From positions 1-40,154 of the forward strand of contig JAGBIM010000010.1 of assembly GCA_017934975.1 (NCBI GenBank): a stretch of DNA of 40,154 bases. The letters run 5' to 3'. Shown piece by piece: positions 15,327 through 23,013 of this stretch. The stretch comes from Clostridia bacterium. Lineage in GTDB: Bacteria; Bacillota; Clostridia; Oscillospirales; UBA644. Positions within the stretch are counted from its first letter, which is position 1. Each line of letters starts with the position of its first letter. The notes under the pieces are model-generated. The model ran no database searches. It was not told the DNA's origin and was given only the letters and a program-made list of their open reading frames with translations. The translations under genes were made by a program, and so were the position numbers.

Positions 15327-15830
15327 TTATAAGGATGCCAAAAACCGTTTCACTTGGCGGCGGTTTTTGAGGATAATGCGGGGAACCGAGTCGGGAGCTG
15401 CGGAAAGCTTGGCGTAAAGCTTGTCCCGATTGGTCTTGCGGAAGGACCAGACGTACTTGAAAAACGTCCAATCGAACCGTTCGGGGCACCCTTCCCCCAT
15501 ATCGGGGCGTACCTTTCCCCGTTGGGTCCACACCCGCGTCAGCACGCCCCGCAGACAAGCAAAGCGTCCAAAGTCGAGAAAGATCACCGTATCGCAAAAT
15601 TCCAACCGTGTGGCAAGGGTGCGGCCGTAATTGCCGTCAATAATCCATTGCGGTTTCCCCAATTCCGCGGCAAGCAGGGCGTCAAACTCCCCCTTGTCCC
15701 GCTCCTTCCAGCCGGGAAGCCAGAAGAGAGAATCCAGATGAATCAAGGGCAAACCCAGTTTTTCTGCCAGTTGCCGCGCCAGCGTGCTCTTCCCCGCACC
15801 GGGGCAACCGATGATCAAAATACGCTCCAT
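15327..15830 (-). CDS. P-loop kinase-like protein (adenylate-kinase / topology-modulation FlaR type)
   Basis: The 167-residue protein opens with a Walker A motif, IIGCPGAGKSTLARQLA. It continues with HLDSLFWLPGW and WIIDGNYGRTLATRLE, features of the small adenylate-kinase-related family annotated as FlaR or DNA topology modulation protein. The fold supports nucleotide binding; the phosphoryl acceptor is unknown, and the topology role of FlaR rests on old genetic work. It is a single gene on the minus strand with its own terminator. The AT-rich stretch upstream of the ATG at 15830 contains no clear promoter. Confidence 0.8.
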   Translation of the reverse strand: MERILIIGCPGAGKSTLARQLAEKLGLPLIHLDSLFWLPGWKERDKGEFDALLAAELGKPQWIIDGNYGRTLATRLEFCDTVIFLDFGRFACLRGVLTRVWTQRGKVRPDMGEGCPERFDWTFFKYVWSFRKTNRDKLYAKLSAAPDSVPRIILKNRRQVKRFLASL

Positions 15831-15867
15831 AAACGAAACCTCAAAAAATAAACCGAAACGGGTTAGA

Positions 15868-15901
15868 AAACCGCCGAAATCAGAAAGGATCTCGGCGGTT
15901 T
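15868..15901 (-). terminator. terminator downstream of hom-lysC-asd
   Basis: AAACCGCCGA (15868-15877) pairs perfectly with TCGGCGGTTT (15892-15901) around a 14-base loop. T residues follow on both strands. It is the first strong terminator met by transcription leaving asd. Confidence 0.8.
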
Positions 15902-15903
15902 AT

Positions 15904-16037
15904 TTTAATATTGCGAATAGCGGAAAAGACCGATTGTGCACCACACGGAGTCAAAACGGAAGGTATTTGCGGCTGCAGGTGACCCGACGCGTACAGAGGG
16001 TACGCGAGGGGAGCGGTCTGCCGCAAAGACCGACGTT
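15904..16037. other. 134-base gene-free block with nested inverted repeats
   Basis: Between asd and its terminator lies GC-rich DNA with several pairing elements. CGCGTAC/GTACGCG (15988-16006) is enclosed by TGCGG (15968-15972) and CCGCA (16021-16025). The latter also falls in the loop of CGGTCT/AGACCG (16014-16032), so two structures exclude each other. AAAGACCGA occurs at 15925 and again 100 bases later. No open frame with a ribosome binding site was seen. Confidence 0.5.
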
Positions 16038-16038
16038 T

Positions 16039-17040
16039 TTACTTCGTGAGCAGTTCAGCAATTTGGATGGCGTTCGTAGCCGCGCCCTTGCGAACCTGGT
16101 CGCCACAGCACCACAAAACGATGCCCTTATCGTCGGTCAGATCCTCGCGGATACGGCCCACGAAGACCAGATCCTGATCGGAGGTGTCAAGAGGCATGGG
16201 ATACTTCTTGTTGGCGGGATCGTCCACGAGAACGCATCCGGGAGCCTTGGAAATCGCTTCTTTCACCTGTTCTACGGTGAGTTTTTCCGCGGTCTTGACG
16301 GTGGCCATGATGGAGTGAGAGCGAACCACGGGAACGCGGACGCAGGTGCAGGAAACGGTCAGGTCGGGCAGATGAAGAATCTTACGACCTTCGTTCTGCA
16401 TCTTCATTTCTTCTGTGGTGTAGCCGTCGTCGTTAAAGCCGCCGATCTGAGGGATCAGGTTTGCGGCGATCTGGTAGGGGAAGGTGTTGCAAACCACGGG
16501 CTTGCCTTCGGCCAGAGCCTTGGTCTGTTCTTCCAGTTCCACGGGGCCTGCGGCACCCGCACCGCTGACGGCCTGATAGGTGGAAGCCACCATAGACTGA
16601 ATGGGAGACAGCTTGTTGATGGCGTTGACGGCCACCAGAGTGATGATGGTAGAGCAGTTGGGGTTGGAAATAATGCCCTTGTTATTCTTCGCATCGTCTC
16701 CGTTGATTTCGGGAACGACGAGGGGAACGTCGGGATCCATACGGAAGGCGCTGGAGTTATCCACGAGGACCGCCCCTGCCTTGACGATGTAGGGAGCCAA
16801 TTCCTTGGCCACGGCGTTGGTGGAAGCGCCGAGAACGATGTCCATACCTTCGAAGGCGGTGGGGCAGGCTTCGGCTACGGTGAGCTTTTCGCCCTTGAAT
16901 TCAATGATTTTGCCGACGCTGCGGGCAGAGGCCAGAAGACGAAGCTCCCCGACGGGGAAATTGCGTTCTTCCAGAACCTTGAGCATTTCGCGGCCCACGG
17001 CACCGGTAGCACCGAGGATGGCAACGTTAAATTTTTTCAT
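16039..17040 (-). CDS. asd: aspartate-semialdehyde dehydrogenase
   Basis: The 333-residue enzyme makes aspartate semialdehyde from aspartyl phosphate with NADPH, the branch point for lysine/diaminopimelate and for threonine/methionine. Visible features are the nucleotide-binding GATGAVG (residues 10-16), the catalytic Cys129 in SNPNCST, and the active-site histidine in RVPVVRSHS. ATG 17040 has GGAGG upstream and gives the normal N terminus MKKFNVAILG. It lies 29 bases after lysC in hom-lysC-asd. Supply of diaminopimelate also serves the cell wall and spore cortex. Confidence 0.95.
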   Translation of the reverse strand: MKKFNVAILGATGAVGREMLKVLEERNFPVGELRLLASARSVGKIIEFKGEKLTVAEACPTAFEGMDIVLGASTNAVAKELAPYIVKAGAVLVDNSSAFRMDPDVPLVVPEINGDDAKNNKGIISNPNCSTIITLVAVNAINKLSPIQSMVASTYQAVSGAGAAGPVELEEQTKALAEGKPVVCNTFPYQIAANLIPQIGGFNDDGYTTEEMKMQNEGRKILHLPDLTVSCTCVRVPVVRSHSIMATVKTAEKLTVEQVKEAISKAPGCVLVDDPANKKYPMPLDTSDQDLVFVGRIREDLTDDKGIVLWCCGDQVRKGAATNAIQIAELLTK

Positions 17041-17069
17041 ACTGTATTCCTCCAAAAAAGGTAGTAAAA

Positions 17070-18389
17070 TCAAGTAAAGCTATCGTACAGAACGCGGATG
17101 GTCTTCTTGAAGTCCCGATCCTGCACGCCGATGATGATGTTGATTTCATCCGCACCCTGTTCGATCATGCGGATGTTAATGTCGCAGGCTCCGAGGGTGG
17201 CAAACAGACGGCCCGAAACCCCCACGTTGGAGGCCATGCGACGCCCCACGACGGCCACGAGGCTGATGCCGTGGTCCACCTTGATGCGATCGGGGGACAG
17301 AACGGTCTGCAGTTCTTCGGTCATATCGTGCAGGCAGGATTCCACCTTCGCCGTGGAAACCACCATGGAGAAGGAGTCGATACTGGAAGTAATATGCTCC
17401 ACGATAACGCCGTATTTTTCCACGATCTTCAGGGCGTGACGGATAAAGCCGGGCTCACTGTTCATCCGCGCCTTGGTCAGGGTCAGGATGGAATAATGCT
17501 TGCGGCCGGTGATACCCGTAACGAAGCGCTTTTTATCTTCCTCGCTCTCGGTCTCGAAATCTTCCAGAATCAAGGTGCCGCGGGCGGCAGGCTCGTTGGT
17601 ATTTTTAATATAAAGAGGGATGTTCTTCTGACGGACGGGGAACACGGTCTCCTCGTGAAGCACGTCGGCACCCATGTAGGACAGCTCCCGCAATTCGCTG
17701 AAGGTGACCTGCTCGATGGGGCGGGGATTTTCCACGATGCGGGGATCGGCCATGAGAATTCCCGAAACGTCGGTCCAGTTTTCGTAGGCGTCCGCCTCCA
17801 AAGCGGCGGCGGCAATGGCCCCCGAAACGTCGCTTCCTCCGCGGGAGAAGGTCTTGATGTCCCCGTCGGCCATGGAGCCGTAAAAGCCGGGAATGACCGC
17901 CCGTTTTGCGTGGGCAAACAGTTCGTGAAGGGTTGCGTAGGACTTCTCAAAATCCACTTTTCCGTCGTAGTTGAAGAAAAGCCAATCCTTGGAGTCGATG
18001 AAGGTATAACCCAAATATTCCGCCATCAGCTTGGCGTTGAGATATTCCCCGCGGGACACGATGTAATCCACCGAAGCGGCCTTGTTCATGGTCTGCTTCA
18101 TGGCGGCGAATTCCGCCTCCAGATCCTGCTTCAGCCCACAGCCTGCGGCAATCTGACGATAGCGCTCGGCAATATCCTCAAAAACGTCGTCAAAGGAGGC
18201 GTTGTACTTGATGTGGGCGTGGCAGATATACAGAAGGTCGGTGACCTTGTTATCTTCCTTGAACCGTTTTCCGGGAGCGGAAACCACCACCACCTTGCGG
18301 TCGGGATCGCTCTCCACGATGGCTTTTACCCGAGCAAACTGCTCGGCGGAGGCAAGGGAGGAGCCCCCGAATTTAACCACTTTCAGCAT
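17070..18389 (-). CDS. lysC: aspartate kinase
   Basis: The 439-residue monofunctional aspartokinase phosphorylates aspartate, the first step of the pathway. It begins MLKVVKFGGSSLA with the KFGGSS motif. The kinase core continues through SRGEYLNAKLMAEYLG, FSRGGSDVSGA and NWTDVSG. The C-terminal third holds two ACT domains (about 300-370 and 380-439, for example VAVVGRRMASNVGVSG), the usual sites of feedback inhibition; the effector cannot be read off. ATG 18389 has only a weak GAGG about 12 bases upstream, so translation may depend on coupling with hom, 39 bases away. Confidence 0.95.
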   Translation of the reverse strand: MLKVVKFGGSSLASAEQFARVKAIVESDPDRKVVVVSAPGKRFKEDNKVTDLLYICHAHIKYNASFDDVFEDIAERYRQIAAGCGLKQDLEAEFAAMKQTMNKAASVDYIVSRGEYLNAKLMAEYLGYTFIDSKDWLFFNYDGKVDFEKSYATLHELFAHAKRAVIPGFYGSMADGDIKTFSRGGSDVSGAIAAAALEADAYENWTDVSGILMADPRIVENPRPIEQVTFSELRELSYMGADVLHEETVFPVRQKNIPLYIKNTNEPAARGTLILEDFETESEEDKKRFVTGITGRKHYSILTLTKARMNSEPGFIRHALKIVEKYGVIVEHITSSIDSFSMVVSTAKVESCLHDMTEELQTVLSPDRIKVDHGISLVAVVGRRMASNVGVSGRLFATLGACDINIRMIEQGADEINIIIGVQDRDFKKTIRVLYDSFT

Positions 18390-18428
18390 AAAAAATTTAT
18401 TCCTCAATCTCCGCAAAAATGCGGTATA

Positions 18429-19529
18429 TTATTCTTGAATGGCGGCAACGAAGGTTCCTTGGGGCATGGATTGCATTGTTTCACCCATAGCAAAAACGGA
18501 AATGGGTTCGGTGACCGTCACGACTCCGTCGGGGGTACGCAGATAATAACGGAAGCAGGTGTCGGTGTTGTTCACCTGCGCGGGACGGAACACGTATTCC
18601 CCTGCCGCGTCAGCCTGCAGCAGATCCAGCATATCCTGCACCAGCGCAAAGCCCGTGGGATTTTTGCCCGCACCCTGGCCGTAGAAGGCAAGGTCTCCCA
18701 CCCGATCGCCCGTCAACTTGACCAGATTGAAATTCTTCTGCACCGAAGCAAAGAGGCTGTCGGCAGGAAGGAAGGTGGGTTGAACGAAAAGGGCAACGGA
18801 CCCGTCCTCCCGCAGGCGATAATTGCCAAGCAATTTGCAGGTAAGGCCCCGCTCTTTCATCCACACGAAGTCGCAGGAGCGGATATAGCGGATCCCGTAA
18901 GCGGGGATCTCGTCGGGATTGGCGGTCAGCCCCGTAGCCACGTTGCAGGACAGGGCCACCTTGTAGCGCACGTCCAGTCCGTCGATGTCGGAGGAGGGAT
19001 CTTTTTCCGCATAACCCAAGTCCTGAGCTTCTTTCAGCACGGCGTCAAAATCGCCCTGCTCCCGATCCATTTTATCCAGAATGAAGTTGGTGGTTCCATT
19101 GAGAATCCCTTCGATCTTATTGATCTTCCCTGCCCGTGCGGTGCGGCGGAGAGAAGAAAGCCAGGGAATCCCGCCTCCCGCAGAGGGCGTGAAGCGGATG
19201 CAGACCCCGTTTTGGGCGGCGGTCTCCATCAGTTCCCGGTAGCAGGTGGACATGAGAAGCTTGTTGGCGGTGACCACGTTCTTCCCGGCCTTCAACGCGG
19301 CAAGAACAAATTCCTTGGCAGGATGCAGTCCGCCGATGGATTCGGCCACGGTGACGATGGAAGGATCCCGCAGGATCTCCTCGTAATCGGTGGTCATCAC
19401 GTCCTCCATGCCGGGGCGGACGGCAAGATCCAATATTTTCTTGACGCGCAGGGGGGTACGCCCGTCCCGAATGGTATCGTAGGCGCCGGATCCGACTACG
19501 CCGAATCCGATAATGGCAACGTCCGTCAT
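18429..19529 (-). CDS. hom: homoserine dehydrogenase (short form without ACT domain)
   Basis: The 366-residue enzyme reduces aspartate semialdehyde to homoserine. It has an N-terminal Rossmann motif IIGFGVVGSG (residues 6-15), the ESIGGLHPA segment, TANKLL, and the substrate-domain signature ILNGTTNFIL followed by DPSSDIDGLD. At 366 residues it lacks the C-terminal ACT domain of the longer Bacillus form, so threonine feedback through that domain is not expected. ATG 19529 has AAAGGA about 10 bases upstream. It is the first gene of hom-lysC-asd, whose promoter carries a perfect palindrome. Confidence 0.94.
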   Translation of the reverse strand: MTDVAIIGFGVVGSGAYDTIRDGRTPLRVKKILDLAVRPGMEDVMTTDYEEILRDPSIVTVAESIGGLHPAKEFVLAALKAGKNVVTANKLLMSTCYRELMETAAQNGVCIRFTPSAGGGIPWLSSLRRTARAGKINKIEGILNGTTNFILDKMDREQGDFDAVLKEAQDLGYAEKDPSSDIDGLDVRYKVALSCNVATGLTANPDEIPAYGIRYIRSCDFVWMKERGLTCKLLGNYRLREDGSVALFVQPTFLPADSLFASVQKNFNLVKLTGDRVGDLAFYGQGAGKNPTGFALVQDMLDLLQADAAGEYVFRPAQVNNTDTCFRYYLRTPDGVVTVTEPISVFAMGETMQSMPQGTFVAAIQE

Positions 19530-19572
19530 ATCAAAAAATCCTTTCAATCCCCAAAGGGGCGCAGTATAAGCA

Positions 19573-19617
19573 TATGATATAATAAATTATTATATCATAC
19601 TTTACACGCGGTTTCAA
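19573..19617 (-). promoter_or_regulatory. hom-lysC-asd promoter with a perfect 12-3-12 palindrome
   Basis: On the minus strand, TTGAAA (19612-19617), 17 bases and TATAAT (19589-19594). A perfect inverted repeat of two 12-base arms with a 3-base centre covers 19573-19599, from the -10 to beyond the expected start of transcription. This is a good operator position. The leader to the ATG is only about 50 bases, too short for a riboswitch. Confidence 0.75.
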
Positions 19618-19629
19618 GGGGGAAAATGT

Positions 19630-19667
19630 AAAAAAAGTCGCAAACCGTGTCAGTTTGCGACCTTTTT
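19630..19667 (-). terminator. terminator of the LCP protein operon
   Basis: A 9-bp stem GTCGCAAAC/GTTTGCGAC (19637-19645 with 19653-19661) has a 7-base loop and is followed on the minus strand by a T run (19630-19636). Confidence 0.85.
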
Positions 19668-19676
19668 CGCGTTCAA

Positions 19677-21464
19677 TCAGGATTCTTTATCGGAAGTGTC
19701 CGATTTGTCGGAGGTTTCCTCTTTGTCGGAGGGCTTATCATCCGAATCGGGCTTATCGGAGGAAGAAACGGGAGGCTTGTCGGAGGAATCGGACTTATCC
19801 GAGGAATCGGATGTATCGGAATCCTCGGACGCATCGGACTTGTCGGAGGAATCCGAAGAATCTTCCGATTCCGATCCGGAGAGAGATGTATCGGAATTTT
19901 CGGGCGTATCGGTGATTTCGTCTTCGTCGCCGCCCGCGGAACCGGTGCCCTTATTGCCCGTTCCCTTGTTGCCGGTGCCCTTGTTGCCGGAGGTCTTGTC
20001 CCCCCAGTTGGAATCCTCTTCGTCGGTAATCGGTTCCGAATCGGTCACGTCACCGTCTTCGTCCTCATCTCCGGACGTAGAGGACGAAGTGTTGTTGGAC
20101 GCGAACATGGAAGAGGGAACTTTTCCGTTTTTCTTGACACCGTTTGCCGCGATATAATCGTCAAAGGTGATGTTTTCAAAGAGGAACGCGTGCAAAAGCT
20201 CTGCGGCAAAGTCCAGATCGTAGTATTCGCAGGAGCCGAGCCCCACGATGCTTGCCCCCTTCTTGATGATGGCCTTGTCGGCGGGAATCCGCTCCTGCTC
20301 CATTTCCACACCGTCTTTCAGAAGGATCATGGCAAGATCGTAAATTTCGCTATAGCTCAAAGAGGTCTGCATCAAAGGAATCATGGACTGAATCAACGCG
20401 GGAAATTCCCCGAGTTGCAGATTCAACGCTTTGTCGAACAACTGGCTCATCACGTAACGCTGACGCAGGGTGCGGCCGTAATCCCCGAAATCGTACAATT
20501 CGTCCCCGGCGATTTCCTTATGCACGTCGGCCTTCCGCACCCGGGAGTACGCCACCGCCTGAATGCCGTTCAGATGCATTTTTCCTTCGCCTTGGATATA
20601 ATTAAGGGGCGTGCCGCGTCTCTGATGCATTTCGAGGATCTGCGTATTTGCGTTTTTCACCTCGGCCTTGGTCATGACCGTGTCGATTCCACCCACCGCA
20701 TCGATGATGGCGGCCATGCCGACGAAGTCCACGGTGGCGTAGTCGGTGATGTTCATTTTATAGACCTTGTTGATGGTCTTGACCGCCAAAGACGCGCCGC
20801 CGAAGCTGTAGGCGTGGGTCAGTTTCTGCCAGCCGTAGCCGTCGATTTGAACCAAGGAGTCACGCTGAAGGGAAACCAACTTGATGTTATTGTTGTTTCC
20901 GTCGACGGAAAGGATCATCATGGAGTCGGAAAGGCCCTTCATATTGTCGCTGCGGGAGTCAATGCCGAACAACGCGATATTCGTGATCCCCTCGGGGAAG
21001 TGAATATTATCCGCAACGCCCAGATCGTCCGGAGTAAGTTCCTGGAAATCCTTGTCGATAAGATTTTCGTTATCCGCCACGGCGAACAGGGTTTTGACCC
21101 ATTCGTGCAGCGGTGCGCCCGTAATCATATGAACCGACGCAGACAACGCCAGAGCAAAGACGAGCACGCCCGTCAGAATCGAAAGAAATACGGAAAGTCC
21201 TTTCCGACGGAAGCGGACCAGAAGGGGAAGGCTCATTCCCGCCAGAACGGAGATCAACAGCACGATCCCCGCAAGAAAGACGAGCCCCTTTTTACTGAGG
21301 AAAAATCCGTCTTTCAGGACCCAGAGCGCCACCGCACCCAAAAGGGCCAGAATCGCCAAAGCGGCGATTGCGACGACCGCCCGCTCGTACCGCGTACGGT
21401 TTCCCCAAACGGCACCCCAAAAGCCGGGTTGTTTCTTTGCGTGACGCATTTTTACTCTACTCAT
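19677..21464 (-). CDS. LytR-CpsA-Psr (LCP) family protein with Ser/Asp-rich tail
   Basis: The 595-residue membrane protein has three predicted helices in the first ~120 residues, then an extracytoplasmic LCP domain. LCP motifs seen are NIALFGIDSRSD, SDSMMILS, KLVSLQRDSLV, and the late YSRVRKAD and GDYGRTLRQRYVM; their Asp and Arg residues bind the polyprenyl-phosphate ligand. LCP enzymes attach glycopolymers such as teichoic acids to peptidoglycan. The last ~115 residues are unusual: GNKGTG repeats (three units) followed by a Ser-Asp-Lys low-complexity tail. ATG 21464 with GGTGA upstream is preferred over an upstream TTG. It is the last gene of a four-gene minus-strand run. Confidence 0.88.
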   Translation of the reverse strand: MSRVKMRHAKKQPGFWGAVWGNRTRYERAVVAIAALAILALLGAVALWVLKDGFFLSKKGLVFLAGIVLLISVLAGMSLPLLVRFRRKGLSVFLSILTGVLVFALALSASVHMITGAPLHEWVKTLFAVADNENLIDKDFQELTPDDLGVADNIHFPEGITNIALFGIDSRSDNMKGLSDSMMILSVDGNNNNIKLVSLQRDSLVQIDGYGWQKLTHAYSFGGASLAVKTINKVYKMNITDYATVDFVGMAAIIDAVGGIDTVMTKAEVKNANTQILEMHQRRGTPLNYIQGEGKMHLNGIQAVAYSRVRKADVHKEIAGDELYDFGDYGRTLRQRYVMSQLFDKALNLQLGEFPALIQSMIPLMQTSLSYSEIYDLAMILLKDGVEMEQERIPADKAIIKKGASIVGLGSCEYYDLDFAAELLHAFLFENITFDDYIAANGVKKNGKVPSSMFASNNTSSSTSGDEDEDGDVTDSEPITDEEDSNWGDKTSGNKGTGNKGTGNKGTGSAGGDEDEITDTPENSDTSLSGSESEDSSDSSDKSDASEDSDTSDSSDKSDSSDKPPVSSSDKPDSDDKPSDKEETSDKSDTSDKES

Positions 21465-21503
21465 TTTAATTTCACCAGGTTTCAAAATATTTGTTTTCTG
21501 CCG

Positions 21504-22172
21504 TCACAGAATCTTGCGACGCAGAATTTTTACGTTTTCTTCCACGGAATTGCCTTTTGCATAAATTCCGGAGGAGCCGACGACGAAAATATTCGCCCCC
21601 GCTTCCCGCATTTTGCGGGCGTTTTCAAAGCTGACGTTTCCGTCGCACTCGATCTCCACGTCATCCAACCCCAAAGAGTCCAACCACTGACGCAGATCGT
21701 GGATTTTATCCAGCGTTTCCGGAATCATTTTTTGCCCCGCGAACCCCGGACGGACGGTCATAACCAGAACTCCATCCAAAAGCGGAAGGAATTCCTCCAG
21801 TACGGAAATCGGCGTTTCCGGCTTGATGACAAGCATGGGCTTGGCGCCCCGCTCCCGAATCGTCCGGATTCCTCGAACGGGATCGGAGGATGCTTCGTAA
21901 TGAAAGGAGACGTAATCCCCTTCCCCAAAGGCAAACCAGGAAAGCTTCTCCTCCGGATTCGTCACCATAAGATGAAGATCCAGAGGAATGGAGCAGGCGT
22001 CCTTCACCCGCTTGACGAAGTCCGTTCCCAGCATATAGTTCGGAACGAATACGCCGTCCATCACGTCGAGATGAAGATATTCAATGCCGTTTTGCTCTAA
22101 AATCTTCAGCTCCCGCCCCAAATGCATCAGATCGGCGCACATGAGGGAGGGAGAAAGCTTGGATTGCAACAT
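21504..22172 (-). CDS. ribulose-phosphate / D-allulose-6-phosphate 3-epimerase family protein
   Basis: The 222-residue (beta/alpha)8 epimerase has LSPSLMCADL at the N terminus, HLDVMDGVFVPN with the metal-binding His and Asp, HLMVTNP, MTVRPGFAGQ and a C-terminal VVGSSGIY. Common Rpe enzymes have VNPGFGGQ and EVDGG. Here VRPGFAGQ and ECDGN, plus the MCADL and HLMVTNP context, look closer to D-allulose-6-phosphate 3-epimerase (AlsE). Either reaction inverts C3 of a ketose phosphate using a divalent metal. ATG 22172 gives the standard N terminus. Neighbours are a metallophosphoesterase (13 bases upstream) and a sugar isomerase, supporting a sugar pathway role. Confidence 0.8.
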   Translation of the reverse strand: MLQSKLSPSLMCADLMHLGRELKILEQNGIEYLHLDVMDGVFVPNYMLGTDFVKRVKDACSIPLDLHLMVTNPEEKLSWFAFGEGDYVSFHYEASSDPVRGIRTIRERGAKPMLVIKPETPISVLEEFLPLLDGVLVMTVRPGFAGQKMIPETLDKIHDLRQWLDSLGLDDVEIECDGNVSFENARKMREAGANIFVVGSSGIYAKGNSVEENVKILRRKIL

Positions 22173-22185
22173 TTCGCTAAGGGCC

Positions 22186-22980
22186 TCAGTCGATGACGAT
22201 CTCGCCCACGATGCCCTTAAACAGGCCACCGAGAATATAACCGGTCTTATCGCCCAGCTGTTCGGTGAGGGTATTGTGATAGTGCCCCGTGAACACGGCC
22301 TTGATGGCGGGCTCTTCGATGATATATTTGGTCACCTTGCGAGTGGTTGCAACTTCTTCTTCCGAGGCGTGCAGGTCCTTATGGGGAGGATTGTGATCCA
22401 GATGCGCACAGGTCAGAGGGCTGTGGGCAAAGACCAGGCAGGGCAAGCCCCGGGCAACCTCGGCCTTCAAAAGATCCAGCTGCTCCTCCGTCCAGGTGTA
22501 ATAGCTGTTGTCCATGGCGATGACGTTGACCCCGCCCACGATGCGGCTTTCAAATACCATATTGCCACGGAAGAAGGACTGCATTTCGTCCATCTTTTCT
22601 TCCTTGCGGGCAAAGGAGTCGGGGGTGCCGACCTTGGGACAGAATTCGTGATTTCCCGCACAGAACATATAGTCTTTCCCGCCGAGGACCTTTTTAGCCA
22701 TCACGCCGTTGGCGTGGGACATGAAGTCAAACAGGTCTCCCGTAATTACGGTACAGTCGAAATCCTTGGAATATTCCATGGCGTCTTCCAAAAAGCCCAC
22801 GGGGTCCCGTTCGGGATAACCGGCCTCGCAGAAAAAGGTATTGCGACGGGCGGCGGCGTGCTTCATCATATCTTCCCCGTCCACCTCGTCGGCCAGGGAG
22901 AAGTGTACGTCGGAAAGATGTAAAATACGGACGGGCTTTTCCAGTCCGAAATGAAGTTTGACGGTTACCGGTTTCAGCAT
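22186..22980 (-). CDS. calcineurin-like metallophosphoesterase
   Basis: The 264-residue protein has the ordered metal-binding motifs of the family: LSDVHFS (Asp24, His26), ITGDLFD, AGNHEF, FAHSPL and a final GHYHNT. It would hydrolyse a phosphomono- or diester with two metal ions. There is no signal peptide, so it should be cytosolic. AGGAAGG precedes the ATG at 22980. It sits between the sugar isomerase (34 bases upstream) and the epimerase (13 bases downstream), so its substrate may be a sugar phosphate, but this is inference. Confidence 0.85.
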   Translation of the reverse strand: MLKPVTVKLHFGLEKPVRILHLSDVHFSLADEVDGEDMMKHAAARRNTFFCEAGYPERDPVGFLEDAMEYSKDFDCTVITGDLFDFMSHANGVMAKKVLGGKDYMFCAGNHEFCPKVGTPDSFARKEEKMDEMQSFFRGNMVFESRIVGGVNVIAMDNSYYTWTEEQLDLLKAEVARGLPCLVFAHSPLTCAHLDHNPPHKDLHASEEEVATTRKVTKYIIEEPAIKAVFTGHYHNTLTEQLGDKTGYILGGLFKGIVGEIVID

Positions 22981-23013
22981 AGCAAATCCTTCCTTCTTCG
23001 TTTTTATGTCAAA

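Noticed and set aside
19530..19588. Lysine or threonine leader (riboswitch or attenuator) before hom.
   Set aside because: The transcribed leader is only about 50 bases and has no leader peptide or terminator hairpin.
19680..19880. Regular short repeats that could suggest a CRISPR array.
   Set aside because: They are in-frame codons for the Ser/Asp tail of the LCP protein, with no constant repeat and no unique spacers.
17271..22100. Long plus-strand open frames lie opposite lysC-hom (17271-19577) and LCP-epimerase (19647-22100).
   Set aside because: Same reason: both are antisense shadows of well-supported genes, cross promoters and terminators, and have no family features.
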